NCBI RefSeq assembly: GCF_001183605.1
Contig: NZ_LFXJ01000013.1
Coordinates: 186,318 to 250,317 of the forward strand
Origin: Lysinibacillus xylanilyticus
GTDB taxonomy: Bacteria; Bacillota; Bacilli; Bacillales_A; Planococcaceae
DNA length: 64,000 nt
Direction: 5' to 3'
Shown: positions 1 to 7,585 of the stretch, piece after piece
Numbering within the stretch: position 1 is the stretch's first letter
How the letters are laid out: the number at the start of each line of letters is the position of its first letter
Position numbers and translations under genes: made by a program
Notes under the pieces: model-generated
The model's database searches: none
What the model was told of the DNA's origin: nothing
Seen by the model: the letters and a program-made list of their open reading frames with translations, nothing else

Positions 1-246
1 TGTCTCGTAAAGGAAACTGTTACGACAACTCTGTCATGGAGAATTTCTTTGGAATTATGAAATCTGAATTCCTTTACATGAGAGAATTTGAAAGTATAGA
101 GCATTTTAAAATAGAATTAGAAAAATATATAAATTACTATAATACGAAACGGATCAAGGCAAAATTAAAAACGAGTCCGGTACAATACCGAACTCATTTT
201 ACCCAAGCTGCCTAATGAAATAACCGTGTCTAACTTTTAGGGGTCA
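1..246 (+). mobile_element. Right end of an IS3-family (IS150-like) insertion sequence
   Basis: The transposase fragment is followed after 11 bp by TGTCTAACTTTTAGGGGTCA at 227-246, the reverse complement of the TGACCCCTAAAAGTTAGACA-type terminal repeat typical of this IS group. The element therefore ends at 246. Its left end and target duplication are outside the window. Confidence 0.85.
3..215 (+). CDS. IS3-family transposase, C-terminal fragment (partial)
   Basis: Open frame entering from the left edge and ending at a TAA; 70 residues are visible. It carries the end of the rve/DDE integrase core: the block [20 protein letters not shown] with the catalytic Glu in MENFFG, followed by the Y-I-x-Y-Y-N-x-x-R motif and the usual SPVQYR tail of IS150-type OrfB. 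The function (cut-and-paste/copy-out transposition through a circle) is family knowledge. The start and the rest of the catalytic domain lie outside the window, so intactness cannot be judged. Confidence 0.9.
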   Translation, partial: SRKGNCYDNSVMENFFGIMKSEFLYMREFESIEHFKIELEKYINYYNTKRIKAKLKTSPVQYRTHFTQAA

Positions 247-280
247 CTTCAAAGGCATTAACCCTTCAAAGGTTTCCTAT

Positions 281-616
281 TTAGAAAGTACATGTAGAAT
301 TATTATCCGTCCCAAAGTAAATATGAAAATGCTTACTGCAATTTGGATTAAAAAGAGTATTACAATGCTTACAGTTTGTGTGATTCATATATTCATGAAT
401 AGTTAACTCCTTTTTACATACGCCACAAAATATTGCCTTTTCATCAAAATCCTCTTTCTTCCATGGCTGAATTTTATGATTAGCATTTTCCTCATGACAT
501 TTATAGCAAGGATAATACTCTCCACAACATTTAAATTTAATTGAAATCGTATCTACCTTATTAGAATAGTGCGTACATCTTCCTTGATTATCAATAACAT
601 TTCCTAGAATCTTCAT
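281..616 (-). CDS. CHY-type zinc-finger protein
   Basis: 111 residues, very rich in Cys and His. The C-T-H-Y near residue 14, the CCGEYYPCYKCH cluster near residues 30-42, and later CGVC and CKHC pairs match the CHY zinc-finger family, which is about 100 residues in bacteria. The protein probably binds two or three zinc ions; its cellular role is unknown. An AGAGG ribosome-binding site precedes the ATG. It lies alone beside the IS end, on the opposite strand. Confidence 0.75.
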   Translation of the reverse strand: MKILGNVIDNQGRCTHYSNKVDTISIKFKCCGEYYPCYKCHEENANHKIQPWKKEDFDEKAIFCGVCKKELTIHEYMNHTNCKHCNTLFNPNCSKHFHIYFGTDNNSTCTF

Positions 617-672
617 ATTTCAAACCTCTTTTCATAAATAAAATCTATTTAAATGGATTCATTTCAAAACGT

Positions 673-1245
673 TTAAATTAAAACTTCGCTAGACGTAATC
701 AATCGATTATATTGCCCCGTCATTATTCTAAAATGATGCTTTTCGTGGATTGCAAGTAGCTGGATCGATTGAATAAGGTTAGGATAATGAGCAAGAGGAT
801 CTGGAAAGACAATATGCCCGGCAATATCCTCCTCTATATTTTTTACTAGTTCTTGTATCATGCTCGTTTCGTTCACTAGTAATTGTTCTATTTCATCACT
901 GCTTAGCGTAAAACATATTTTTGAGGGAGGTACTAATATTCTTGGAGCCCGCATGCCTCTGCCTTTTTTGTTTTTATATTCCTCGTAAATATCATGTATT
1001 TCAGTGGCGAATGGTTTGTTTCTTCGCATTTTCGCGTAAGGCGTTAGAATTAAGGAAAACTTCGTTGCTGTTTTAAGCATTTTTAGGATCAGATAAAGGT
1101 GGTAGAAGTGTTCACCGATAGACCATTTTCCTTCTTTCTCACGATGCCATAGTTGTTCCTGTGAGAGTGAATGAATGCAAGGTAGGTAGTGAGTTCGCTG
1201 CTCCTGTAATAGATGAAAATGATGCGCCATACTTTTTGATTTCAT
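673..1245 (-). CDS. DinB/YfiT-like metal-dependent hydrolase-fold protein
   Basis: 190 residues with DinB-superfamily features: a conserved W-S-x-x-E-H-x-x-H segment near residue 45 (WSIGEHFYHL) and a C-terminal HEKHHFRI motif, the His residues that bind a divalent metal in this four-helix-bundle family. The family includes bacillithiol transferases and damage-induced proteins; the substrate here is unknown. Two ATGs are possible (1254 and 1245); the inner one sits better behind AAGGG and is chosen. Confidence 0.75.
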   Translation of the reverse strand: MKSKSMAHHFHLLQEQRTHYLPCIHSLSQEQLWHREKEGKWSIGEHFYHLYLILKMLKTATKFSLILTPYAKMRRNKPFATEIHDIYEEYKNKKGRGMRAPRILVPPSKICFTLSSDEIEQLLVNETSMIQELVKNIEEDIAGHIVFPDPLAHYPNLIQSIQLLAIHEKHHFRIMTGQYNRLITSSEVLI

Positions 1246-1360
1246 ATTTTTCATTCCCTTTTATGATGTTATTACCATTTTAGGGAAATATCTTATGAAA
1301 GTATATAAAACACTATTAGGAATTGTCGATAAAAATGAAAAGTTCGAAGGGGGAATAAGA

Positions 1361-1858
1361 TTGAATAGTAGACTTATAACAGCTGCAGATGCTAAAGCCT
1401 ATCGGAATTTAAGATTAGAAGGGCTACAAAATAATCCCGAGGCATTTGGTTCAAGCTTTGAGGAGGAAAAGGATTATCCGATCGAGCAGTTTGCCGACAG
1501 ATTTGAATCACAGGGTTCTTATACGATAGGGGTATTTGATCATAATGAATTAGTGGGCGTTGCTACGTTAGTTCAGGAAAGTAAGCTTAAGTTAAAGCAT
1601 AAAGCGAGTATTTTTGCTGTTTATGTTTCTCCGAAAAAGCGAGGGCTTGGCATTGGTAAGCATTTAATGGTCGAAGCAATTAATAAGGCGAGGGAGTTAA
1701 AGGAAGTTGAACAGCTTACGTTAACGGTTGTGTCAACGAATGCTTCGGCAAAAGGACTGTATTCTTCTTTAGGGTTTGAGGTTTTTGGAACTGAGAAGAG
1801 GGCATTAAAAATAGGTCAGCAATATTTTGATGAGGATTATATGGTTTTGTTTCTATAA
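1361..1858 (+). CDS. GNAT-family N-acetyltransferase
   Basis: 165 residues in the chosen frame. The start is a TTG directly behind AAGGGGG (1348-1353); an ATG 66 bp upstream in the same frame lacks a good site and would add an unconserved tail. The GNAT fold is visible: a central beta-strand IFAVYVSPKKRGLGIGKHL, in which R/K-x-x-G-x-G forms the acetyl-CoA pyrophosphate loop, then LTVVSTNASAKGLYSSLGFE, the motif-B Asn and Y-x-x-x-G-F signature. The acceptor substrate cannot be predicted. A terminator follows at 1892. Confidence 0.85.
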   Translation: MNSRLITAADAKAYRNLRLEGLQNNPEAFGSSFEEEKDYPIEQFADRFESQGSYTIGVFDHNELVGVATLVQESKLKLKHKASIFAVYVSPKKRGLGIGKHLMVEAINKARELKEVEQLTLTVVSTNASAKGLYSSLGFEVFGTEKRALKIGQQYFDEDYMVLFL

Positions 1859-1891
1859 CTTATTTCAGTTGTTCCCGGACGCATTGATAAA

Positions 1892-1926
1892 AACTCCAAA
1901 GAGCTTTTTAGCCTTTGGAGTTTTTT
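1892..1926 (+). terminator. Rho-independent terminator after the GNAT gene
   Basis: Perfect 10-bp stem AACTCCAAAG / CTTTGGAGTT with an 11-nt loop, ending in a run of T residues. Confidence 0.85.
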
Positions 1927-1993
1927 AACTTTTACGGTGAGCCCCAATGAAATAATGAAAACAAGGTAATGATTAAATTAATCACAACAATAT

Positions 1994-2203
1994 CTAGCGC
2001 TTACCCGTCGTTTTATTTTTCAGTAGCTTTAATCCCAGTACTATATTAATTATTGATAATGGGAATGCTAGCCAAAACCCTAGATTACCTAAGCGTTCAA
2101 TTTGAATTGGTGATTGATTGTAAAAATAATAATAGGTGATACCAAGAACAAGTAAAATTGCTAGCACAATATTAGTCGTTGCAATTTTATTGTTGCTAAT
2201 CAT
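1994..2203 (-). CDS. Small two-helix membrane protein, unknown function
   Basis: 69 residues with two hydrophobic segments (about residues 9-28 and 42-60) and a basic C-terminal tail (KNKTTGKR). The ATG at 2203 is preceded by GGAGG at optimal spacing and is preferred over an in-frame ATG 12 bp upstream. I do not recognise a family. Its neighbour at 2339-2557 is a similar small membrane protein on the same strand. Confidence 0.6.
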   Translation of the reverse strand: MISNNKIATTNIVLAILLVLGITYYYFYNQSPIQIERLGNLGFWLAFPLSIINIVLGLKLLKNKTTGKR

Positions 2204-2338
2204 AATTGCCTCCAATCGATCCTGTTATTGCTGTATAGTATGCTTGAAATAAAAATCTGATAAAGAATTAAAGCTTCTCGGATTTGATTACATTACTTGA
2301 GATGTTAATCGGAATATTCGGTAAATTCTGCAGGTAAA

Positions 2339-2557
2339 TCATCTAGGACCTATTCTTCCACCCTTTGTTAACCAACTCCAACATATCTCGAAAAACCGCA
2401 CCTTTTCTTGAAGTAAATAAGGAAAACCAATAAAAAACCAATACAAAAAAGCAAGAATCAATACACCAGTTAATATACTGTTCATCTGTGTAGCAATAAA
2501 AATGCTAAGGAACATAATAAGAAAATATAGTACTGCAATTCTCCTGTAGGCTATCAT
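2339..2557 (-). CDS. Small two-helix membrane protein, unknown function
   Basis: 72 residues, two hydrophobic segments (about residues 7-26 and 30-50) separated by a short polar stretch, and a charged C-terminus. A strong GGAGGGG ribosome-binding site precedes the ATG. No family recognised. Confidence 0.6.
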   Translation of the reverse strand: MIAYRRIAVLYFLIMFLSIFIATQMNSILTGVLILAFLYWFFIGFPYLLQEKVRFFEICWSWLTKGGRIGPR

Positions 2558-2758
2558 AAATTTCCCCTCCTATTAATTTACAATCATACCGAAGAGGTAA
2601 GCCTTTTAGCAATGAATTACATCCATCAAATCATTTGTGGGTTTATCTCATATTTCATTAGCTTGTTCTGACAGCTATAAAAAGACTGTCATTAGTTAAA
2701 CAATTTGTATAAAATGATTGAATTTTTCTCGCATTACAACATTTGATCATACTCCTTT

Positions 2759-2920
2759 TTAGAATTTCTGATATTTAATAATTTCAGATAACTCCATGAT
2801 GATAGCTTCTAATTTATCTATTTTCCTTTCAAAGCGAATGAACAGATAGACTGTTATGGCAATTGGGAACCCAAAATTTCCTATTAAGCTTATCCACATT
2901 GATACATTCTCCGGTGTCAT
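2759..2920 (-). CDS. yvrJ: YvrJ-family small membrane protein
   Basis: 53 residues. The sequence MWISLIGNFGFPIAITVYLF followed by an amphipathic charged helix (RFERKIDKLEAIIMELSEII) is the YvrJ pattern: one N-terminal membrane segment and a short cytoplasmic tail. The ATG at 2920 follows GGAGGGTGA; the frame runs further upstream but without conservation. In B. subtilis yvrJ belongs to the SigO regulon next to oxdC; here it is divergent from a sigO/rsoA-like pair, so the neighbourhood agrees with the call. No oxalate decarboxylase gene is present. Confidence 0.75.
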   Translation of the reverse strand: MTPENVSMWISLIGNFGFPIAITVYLFIRFERKIDKLEAIIMELSEIIKYQKF

Positions 2921-3277
2921 AATGTAAATCACCCTCCTGATTAATTCAAAATAGTAGAATAAGGTGATCCTCAGATTGGAACGAGGATCTATTTCACCTT
3001 GGCTATATCGCCAAAATTTAAACTGTAATATGTAAAGAGAATCCTTCCTTAATAAAAACAACCTTACAGATAAAAAATATTATGTGATGGTTTCATTACT
3101 AAAACTGCTGTTTTATTCCTCCACTTAATACTAATAAAGCTGAATTAACTCATCTATTTGTATATAAAGGTGATTTTTTTACTTCTAGATAAGAACATTT
3201 GTTCTTATTTTGGTTTATAATATAGATACTACATTCACTTTATATAGAAAGAGGGCGGATATAGGAGGGATTATTAA
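2921..3277. other. Divergent intergenic region between yvrJ and the sigma-factor pair
   Basis: 357 bp, AT-rich, no gene. It must hold the promoters for both directions. The clearest element is the palindrome at 3191-3206, listed separately. A TATAAT at 3216-3221 is a possible -10 box for the sigma gene, but I see no -35 box at proper spacing. Confidence 0.5.
3191..3206. promoter_or_regulatory. Palindrome, possible operator (SOS-box-like core)
   Basis: AAGAACATTTGTTCTT is an inverted repeat (AAGAACA / TGTTCTT with a 2-bp centre). Its GAAC-N4-GTTC core matches the core of the Bacillus LexA/DinR box CGAACRNRYGTTYC, but the flanking C residues and one purine differ. It lies 10 bp upstream of a TATAAT and about 70 bp upstream of the sigO-like gene. 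Control by LexA or by another dimeric repressor is inference. Confidence 0.4.
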
Positions 3278-3868
3278 ATGGAGAAAGATAATCAAAAAAT
3301 AGAGGATTTCTTCTATAGAAATAATGAGCAGGTTAACAATCCAATTATAAAAAGCTTTTTGTCGGATTCCCAAAATCTTTATTTGGTGCAAAAAGCAATT
3401 TTATATCCAACTGATATTAATAAGAAACTCGTTGATGAATCTTTTCAATCTCACTATATAAATGTTAGGAAGACCAAATACGTCAGTAATTTAATTTATT
3501 TCTTTAGTTTAGATTTTGATAAAAAAAGAAGAAGGTTACAAAATCGCTCTTTATTAATATTAGATAAGGGCTTATCAGAAAAGGATGGCAAGACTGCTAT
3601 AGAGGGAATAGAAGATGCAAGCAATGAAACTGAGCTTGATAATATAGTTGGGGAAGGGTTACTGGACAATATTGAAGATGAACAGTTATTAAAGTCCCTA
3701 CAAAAACTAACGGTTAAACAGCTTCAAATTTTAGAGATGATTTATGTAAAAGAGCTGTCTATAAAAGAGATCGCTCAAACATTACAAACTACACCACAAA
3801 ATATTTCAAACCTTCACAGGAAAGCTTTAAATAAACTCAATAATACACTCAGAAAAAAGGGGGAATGA
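3278..3868 (+). CDS. sigO: Sigma-70-family factor, SigO/YvrI-like
   Basis: 196 residues. The C-terminal third (about 135-190) is a clear sigma region 4: LQKLTVKQLQILEMIYVKEL, then a helix-turn-helix SIKEIAQTLQTTPQNISNLH that would read the -35 element. The N-terminal part lacks a recognisable full region 2, as in B. subtilis SigO (YvrI), which works with a separate co-sigma protein RsoA. The next gene, 3 bp away, is RsoA-like and yvrJ is divergent, so three neighbours support the call. A near-consensus AGGAGGG site precedes the ATG. Confidence 0.75.
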   Translation: MEKDNQKIEDFFYRNNEQVNNPIIKSFLSDSQNLYLVQKAILYPTDINKKLVDESFQSHYINVRKTKYVSNLIYFFSLDFDKKRRRLQNRSLLILDKGLSEKDGKTAIEGIEDASNETELDNIVGEGLLDNIEDEQLLKSLQKLTVKQLQILEMIYVKELSIKEIAQTLQTTPQNISNLHRKALNKLNNTLRKKGE

Positions 3869-3871
3869 CTT

Positions 3872-4072
3872 ATGGTGAATTTAGGAGATCAACATAACGA
3901 AGAGACTCTAACAATTATCGAGAATTTCATACCTAAAATTAAACATTGCTTACACAATACAGACTATCAAGAAAGGGAAGACCTGGAACAAGAAATTAAA
4001 CTAAAAATTATAGAAAAGCTTGCAACGGTAAGGTTTCAGGATGCACCTAGTTTTTGGGATTTTTTCTCGTGA
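3872..4072 (+). CDS. rsoA: RsoA-like co-sigma factor
   Basis: 66 residues (the B. subtilis protein is about 79). The segment IIENFIPKIKHCLHNTDYQE followed by EDLEQEIKLKIIEKL looks like sigma region 2.1-2.2, the core-RNA-polymerase-binding helices. This fits the known division of labour in which RsoA supplies region 2 and SigO supplies region 4. It starts 3 bp after the sigma gene behind AAGGGGGAATGA, so the two are co-translated. The C-terminus (PSFWDFFS) is slightly short; minor truncation is possible. Confidence 0.65.
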   Translation: MVNLGDQHNEETLTIIENFIPKIKHCLHNTDYQEREDLEQEIKLKIIEKLATVRFQDAPSFWDFFS

Positions 4073-4123
4073 ACTGTATCCCTTGATCAGTTCGAGTAAA
4101 TAGTTAATCACATTCTTGGTAAA

Positions 4124-4320
4124 CCCGAGCGTAACGTGCAGACACCCGATCGCATTCGCAGTATACCCGAGTAGATTAAGGCACTACCTGATCATTTTCG
4201 CAGCCTACCCGAGCAGATTAAGTAGCCACCCGATCACATTCTCATCATACCCGATCGGATTGAGTTACGACCTGATCATTTTCACGTCATACCCGATCAC
4301 TTCAAATTGCTACCGATGTC
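4124..4320. repeat. 21-bp-phased tandem repeat array 1 (10 units)
   Basis: Cores of the form CCCGATC/CCCGAGC (two read CCTGATC) begin at 4124, 4145, 4166, 4187, 4208, 4229, 4250, 4271, 4292 and 4313: exactly 21 bp apart each time while the spacer sequence drifts. The same core, inverted, forms the array at 29657. The array follows the rsoA-like gene. A 73-codon frame running through it is a by-product of the period being a multiple of three. Confidence 0.9.
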
Positions 4321-4337
4321 GACACCTCGAAAATTAA

Positions 4338-4377
4338 AAAACGATGCACATAGCTATGACACTATGTGCATCGTTTT
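4338..4377. terminator. Bidirectional Rho-independent terminator
   Basis: Perfect 16-bp inverted repeat AAAACGATGCACATAG / CTATGTGCATCGTTTT, with A/T tracts at both ends. It ends the minus-strand dehydrogenase transcript and can also stop plus-strand transcription from the sigma operon. Confidence 0.9.
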
Positions 4378-4386
4378 ATTGATTGA

Positions 4387-5286
4387 TTAACCTTTAAGGA
4401 AATCAGGTTTTGCGAAGTTTGGGTTTGGATATTTATAGAAGCCTTCGCCTGTAGCGCGGCCTAGTTTGCCTTTATCGATATACTCTGTTTTTAAGAGGTC
4501 GGCTAATTTTTTAAAGTTTTCTTCACCAGTAGCAGCGGCTTTTGCTTCTACAATGTTGAAAGCAGTATTTATACCAACAATGTCAAGGATGGCGAATGGA
4601 CCTAGTGGTGCGCCTGTTCCGATCATCCATGTTTTGTCGATTGTTTCTGGGTCTGCTACTTCTTTTACTAATAGTGATTCAGCAGCATCTAAAAATGGAA
4701 CTAGTAATGAATTCAAAATATAGCCTGGTTGTTCTTTATATAATGGAAGTGGAACCATGCCGATTGCACGTGCAAATTCTACAACTTCATCGAACACTTT
4801 CATATCAGTGCCTGGGTGTTTCATAATTTCGGCTGTGTTGTTTTTCCAAATCGTATTTGCAAAGTGAAGTGCTATAAATTTCTCTGGACGACCAGTTGCT
4901 TCTGCAAATTGGCTTGGTAATAAAGTAGATGAGTTTGTCGCAAAGATTGTTCTAGCAGGGGCAACTTTGCCAAGATTTGTGTAAAATTCTGTTTTAATTT
5001 TAACAACTTCAGGAATCGCCTCAATCACAAGATCAGCATTTGCAACCGCTTCTGATAAATCACTTTTAAATGATAAGCGTGCATATGCAGCATCAACTTC
5101 TTCTTGAGTTGCCCCCAAATCTTGTTGGTATAAAGGTTTTAATTTTGTAATACGATCTTGTGCATTTGTTAATGCCTCATCATTAATATCGTATACCGTT
5201 ACATTAAAACCTTTAAAAGCTGATTGATAAGCAATTTGACTACCTAGAACACCGCTACCTGCAACCGTAATGTTTTGATAATTCAT
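4387..5286 (-). CDS. 3-hydroxyacyl-CoA dehydrogenase
   Basis: 299 residues, the normal length for single-function 3-hydroxyacyl(butyryl)-CoA dehydrogenases. The N-terminal NAD-binding Rossmann motif is VAGSGVLGSQIA (G-x-G-x-x-G); then FATNSSTLLPSQF and ALHFANTIWKNNTAEIM, the catalytic His region. The C-terminal domain ends in GRATGEGFYKYPNP, standard for the family. It oxidises an L-3-hydroxyacyl-CoA with NAD+ in fatty-acid or butanoate metabolism. The ATG at 5286 follows GGAGGAATTTAGG; 39 upstream in-frame codons are not needed. Confidence 0.85.
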   Translation of the reverse strand: MNYQNITVAGSGVLGSQIAYQSAFKGFNVTVYDINDEALTNAQDRITKLKPLYQQDLGATQEEVDAAYARLSFKSDLSEAVANADLVIEAIPEVVKIKTEFYTNLGKVAPARTIFATNSSTLLPSQFAEATGRPEKFIALHFANTIWKNNTAEIMKHPGTDMKVFDEVVEFARAIGMVPLPLYKEQPGYILNSLLVPFLDAAESLLVKEVADPETIDKTWMIGTGAPLGPFAILDIVGINTAFNIVEAKAAATGEENFKKLADLLKTEYIDKGKLGRATGEGFYKYPNPNFAKPDFLKG

Positions 5287-5473
5287 CCTAAATTCCTCCT
5301 TCGGAATTGTTACATTAAAATAATTGTTTGGATATGTAATGTATCCCTTATTACAACTCCATACTACTTCTTTCAATATTGAAAAATCAAATGAAAGCCT
5401 CAATTATTATAATGATATAAAGAATTCTACAATGGATTGAATTTTCTAAAAGCAAGTGTGGACGTATAACAAT

Positions 5474-5502
5474 AAAAAAATGTCACCCGAGAGAGCGACA
5501 TT
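5474..5502 (-). terminator. Terminator at the left end of the phage-derived locus
   Basis: Read on the minus strand: AAATGTCGCTC, loop, GGGTGACATTT, then a run of T. It overlaps the stop codon of the gene at 5502. Confidence 0.75.
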
Positions 5503-6152
5503 TAGTTTTCCATGGCTGTTAATGCATTATCCATTTGACGTTCATTATATTTTATTGCATTACTATTAATGGATTCGAGCCCCTTAAAAGTATAATTCGA
5601 GTTTTGATAAAACCCAAAGACAAAATCGTTAATAGGCGTTTCTTCTTCTCCATAGTATCTATTCACTACATATGCCTTAAATATATTTCCTAGCATATAT
5701 TCATTATTTTGTACATCTGCTAAATATTTTTTATTTTTATATTCGGCAACGATGTAATCCTCGAATTCTTTGATTTCAGCCTTTGTAGCTGGATATTTTT
5801 TAGCGTAGGCTTCAATTGTATCGAACTTTTTTGAAGGAGTGCTATTAAAAGAAGCAACCTCTTTTACTTTACCCTGCCAAGTTACATCTTCTGTTGATTC
5901 TACTTTAGCTACTGGTTTTTTTTCATGTTTCTCGTTAGGAGATTCTTCTTGGCTTACTTTATAAGACTCAGGTAGAAATTCACTAGCACCTAAAGCAGAA
6001 AGACATAAAATAATAATAGAAATTCCCGTAAACTTTAGCATTTTAATTCCTTTTATTCTGTCCAATTTAATGAAATTAAAAATTGCAAGAAGAAGGGAAA
6101 TCACTCCCGTTATACCACTTAGTATAAATATGCCAGAAAGAATTTTAAACAA
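5502..6152 (-). CDS. Membrane-anchored protein beside the phage repressor, unknown function
   Basis: 216 residues. Two N-terminal hydrophobic segments (about residues 4-27 and 38-57) are followed by a charged, Glu/Lys-rich linker and a soluble C-terminal domain of about 130 residues with no motif I recognise. It starts 17 bp after the repressor gene on the same strand, so it would be expressed in the repressed state like a lysogenic-conversion gene. An immunity or superinfection role is possible but unsupported by sequence. Confidence 0.6.
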   Translation of the reverse strand: MFKILSGIFILSGITGVISLLLAIFNFIKLDRIKGIKMLKFTGISIIILCLSALGASEFLPESYKVSQEESPNEKHEKKPVAKVESTEDVTWQGKVKEVASFNSTPSKKFDTIEAYAKKYPATKAEIKEFEDYIVAEYKNKKYLADVQNNEYMLGNIFKAYVVNRYYGEEETPINDFVFGFYQNSNYTFKGLESINSNAIKYNERQMDNALTAMEN

Positions 6153-6169
6153 GTATAAAGCCCCCTTTC

Positions 6170-6802
6170 TTATAGCGTTACTTTAAAACTGATAGCTTTT
6201 CCAATAATCTTTGCAGGATTATTTTGGTCTACTATATAAGGTTCATGTTTTGGGTTATCTGGCATAAGTAAAATGGTATCACCTTGTTTTTTAACACGCT
6301 TAAGAGTTGCTTCTGTATCTCCGTTTACAAGTACGGCTGCTATCTCACCGTATTCTACTTCACTTTGCTCTCTAATCAAAACCCTAGAGCCATTTGGTAT
6401 AGTCGGCTCCATCGAATCACCTTTTGCCACTAAAGCAAAAATATTTCCTGCGGGTAATAACTCGGAAAACTCGTACATATATCCTTCTACATTTTGCTCC
6501 GCTAGAATAGGCTCTCCACAAGCGATGGTACCTAAGATTGGAATTTTCGCAAAGTTAGGTTGTATTTCAATTAAATTTGTCGGCTGCTCTTCCGTTAACT
6601 CAGAACGCCTAATATTAAAGTAGTCAGCCATTAACTGAATTTTATCAGGCCTAGGGTATGTGCTAGCTTTCATCCAATTAGAAACGGTTGTTTCTGGTAA
6701 ATTTAAATCTCTAGCCATATCTGTTTGATTTAAACCTCTTTTATCCAATTGCTGTTTTAAGTTTATGGAAAAGACGATTTTTAGTTTATCCGATTTATCC
6801 AT
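6170..6802 (-). CDS. CI/LexA-type phage repressor with S24 autoprotease domain
   Basis: 210 residues. The N-terminal XRE helix-turn-helix (about 10-65: LNQTDMARDLNLPETTVSNW) binds operators; the C-terminal peptidase S24 domain has the scissile A-C-G at 94-96, nucleophile Ser130 in KGDSMEP and general-base Lys168 in LKRV. RecA-stimulated self-cleavage after DNA damage is the family mechanism, so the locus is probably SOS-inducible. It is divergent from the late genes, with operators between. All catalytic residues are present, so the repressor looks functional. Confidence 0.9.
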   Translation of the reverse strand: MDKSDKLKIVFSINLKQQLDKRGLNQTDMARDLNLPETTVSNWMKASTYPRPDKIQLMADYFNIRRSELTEEQPTNLIEIQPNFAKIPILGTIACGEPILAEQNVEGYMYEFSELLPAGNIFALVAKGDSMEPTIPNGSRVLIREQSEVEYGEIAAVLVNGDTEATLKRVKKQGDTILLMPDNPKHEPYIVDQNNPAKIIGKAISFKVTL

Positions 6803-6862
6803 ATTAAAGCACCTCCTTTTATATAATGATACCGATAATCAGTAGTTGTGTAAACTTTAAAG

Positions 6863-6877
6863 TACCTTTTAAAGGAA
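6863..6877. promoter_or_regulatory. Repressor operator O1 (imperfect)
   Basis: TACCTTTTAAAGGAA, a two-mismatch version of the TACCGTTTAAAGGTA palindrome found twice more downstream. It lies nearest the repressor gene. Confidence 0.65.
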
Positions 6878-6885
6878 TTTTTTAC

Positions 6886-6914
6886 TTGACTATACCGTTT
6901 AAAGGTATTACAAT
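6886..6914 (+). promoter_or_regulatory. Rightward promoter with operator O2 in its spacer
   Basis: -35 TTGACT (6886-6891) and -10 TACAAT (6909-6914) are separated by 17 bp. The perfect palindrome TACCGTTTAAAGGTA at 6893-6907 fills the spacer, so bound repressor must block RNA polymerase. This is the best candidate for the promoter that starts the lytic-phase transcript. Confidence 0.8.
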
Positions 6915-7063
6915 AAATTTACATTGTAAAAGATATTGATTGAGTAGTAACTGAATCTATTTAAGAATAAGGAGCGGGATTTAGAATGCAATAAAGTTAA
7001 GAAGCGTGTAGAAGAAGCAGCAATAGAGAGAAATTACGGCGGATAAAAATTTTTTATACAATA

Positions 7064-7080
7064 GTACCGTTTAAAGGTAC
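7064..7080. promoter_or_regulatory. Repressor operator O3
   Basis: GTACCGTTTAAAGGTAC is a perfect 17-bp palindrome containing the same 15-bp core as O2. It lies just downstream of a TACAAT (7057-7062), whose -35 is poor, and 40 bp upstream of the late-regulator gene. Confidence 0.75.
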
Positions 7081-7119
7081 TTTGCCGTTGGTTAAATAAA
7101 AATAAAGTGGGTGCTAAGT

Positions 7120-7518
7120 ATGTACGAATGGTTAAGAGATTATCAGCAAATTGAAGATGAAATTACATATTTGGAATATAATTTAGAGAGATCACAAAAA
7201 GAGTTGAAACGTTGGGTCAGTGGCGATTTAGCAGGAGTAAAACTGACTGCAGAATCTGATGGCGCGAAACTAGAGGACCGGATAGAGCGAATTGAAAAAG
7301 AGTTACAGATTAAGCTTACTGAACAGAAGAATTTTATGGAGCTTATTAGTAATTTCAGTGGATTGAATCACAAAATTTTAAAAATGAAATATGTAGATGG
7401 CATGACATTAGAAGAAATAGCTGAAGAGTTAAATTACAGTGCAAGTTATATTTATAAAAAACATGCGGAAATTGCCAAGATGATTAGATTTGCTCACGAA
7501 ATAAAACTAACACATTGA
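7120..7518 (+). CDS. Phage late-gene regulator, sigma-region-4-like (ArpU/Xpf type)
   Basis: 132 residues. A long N-terminal coiled coil (about 5-85) is followed by a sigma region 4-like helix-turn-helix: LNHKILKMKYVDGMTLEEIA, then EELNYSASYIYKKHAEI. This layout matches the small sigma-like activators (Xpf of PBSX, ArpU family) that switch on late phage genes. It is the only gene between the operators and the tail genes. The ATG at 7120 behind GTGGGTG is preferred to an in-frame GTG at 7111. A terminator follows immediately. Confidence 0.75.
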   Translation: MYEWLRDYQQIEDEITYLEYNLERSQKELKRWVSGDLAGVKLTAESDGAKLEDRIERIEKELQIKLTEQKNFMELISNFSGLNHKILKMKYVDGMTLEEIAEELNYSASYIYKKHAEIAKMIRFAHEIKLTH

Positions 7519-7540
7519 TTGCTAATGAATTGTATCTAGA

Positions 7541-7569
7541 GACCACTTGTAAAAAGTGGTCTTTTTTTT
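7541..7569 (+). terminator. Terminator after the late regulator
   Basis: Stem GACCACTT / AAGTGGTC and T8 tail. First of three similar hairpins in 350 bp. Confidence 0.85.
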
Positions 7570-7585
7570 ATGGACAACGGTAGAT

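Noticed and set aside
3199-3221. TTGTTC...TATAAT as a sigma-A promoter for sigO
   Set aside because: The spacer is only 11 bp, too short for a normal promoter.
4116-4337. 73-codon plus-strand frame over array 1
   Set aside because: The frame exists because a 21-bp period keeps one phase open; sequence drifts without codon bias and there is no ribosome-binding site.
6958-7045. Frame reading NKERDLECNKVKKRVEEAAI between operators O2 and O3
   Set aside because: Protein-like but has no ATG/GTG/TTG with a ribosome-binding site; perhaps a remnant of a cro-like or early gene.
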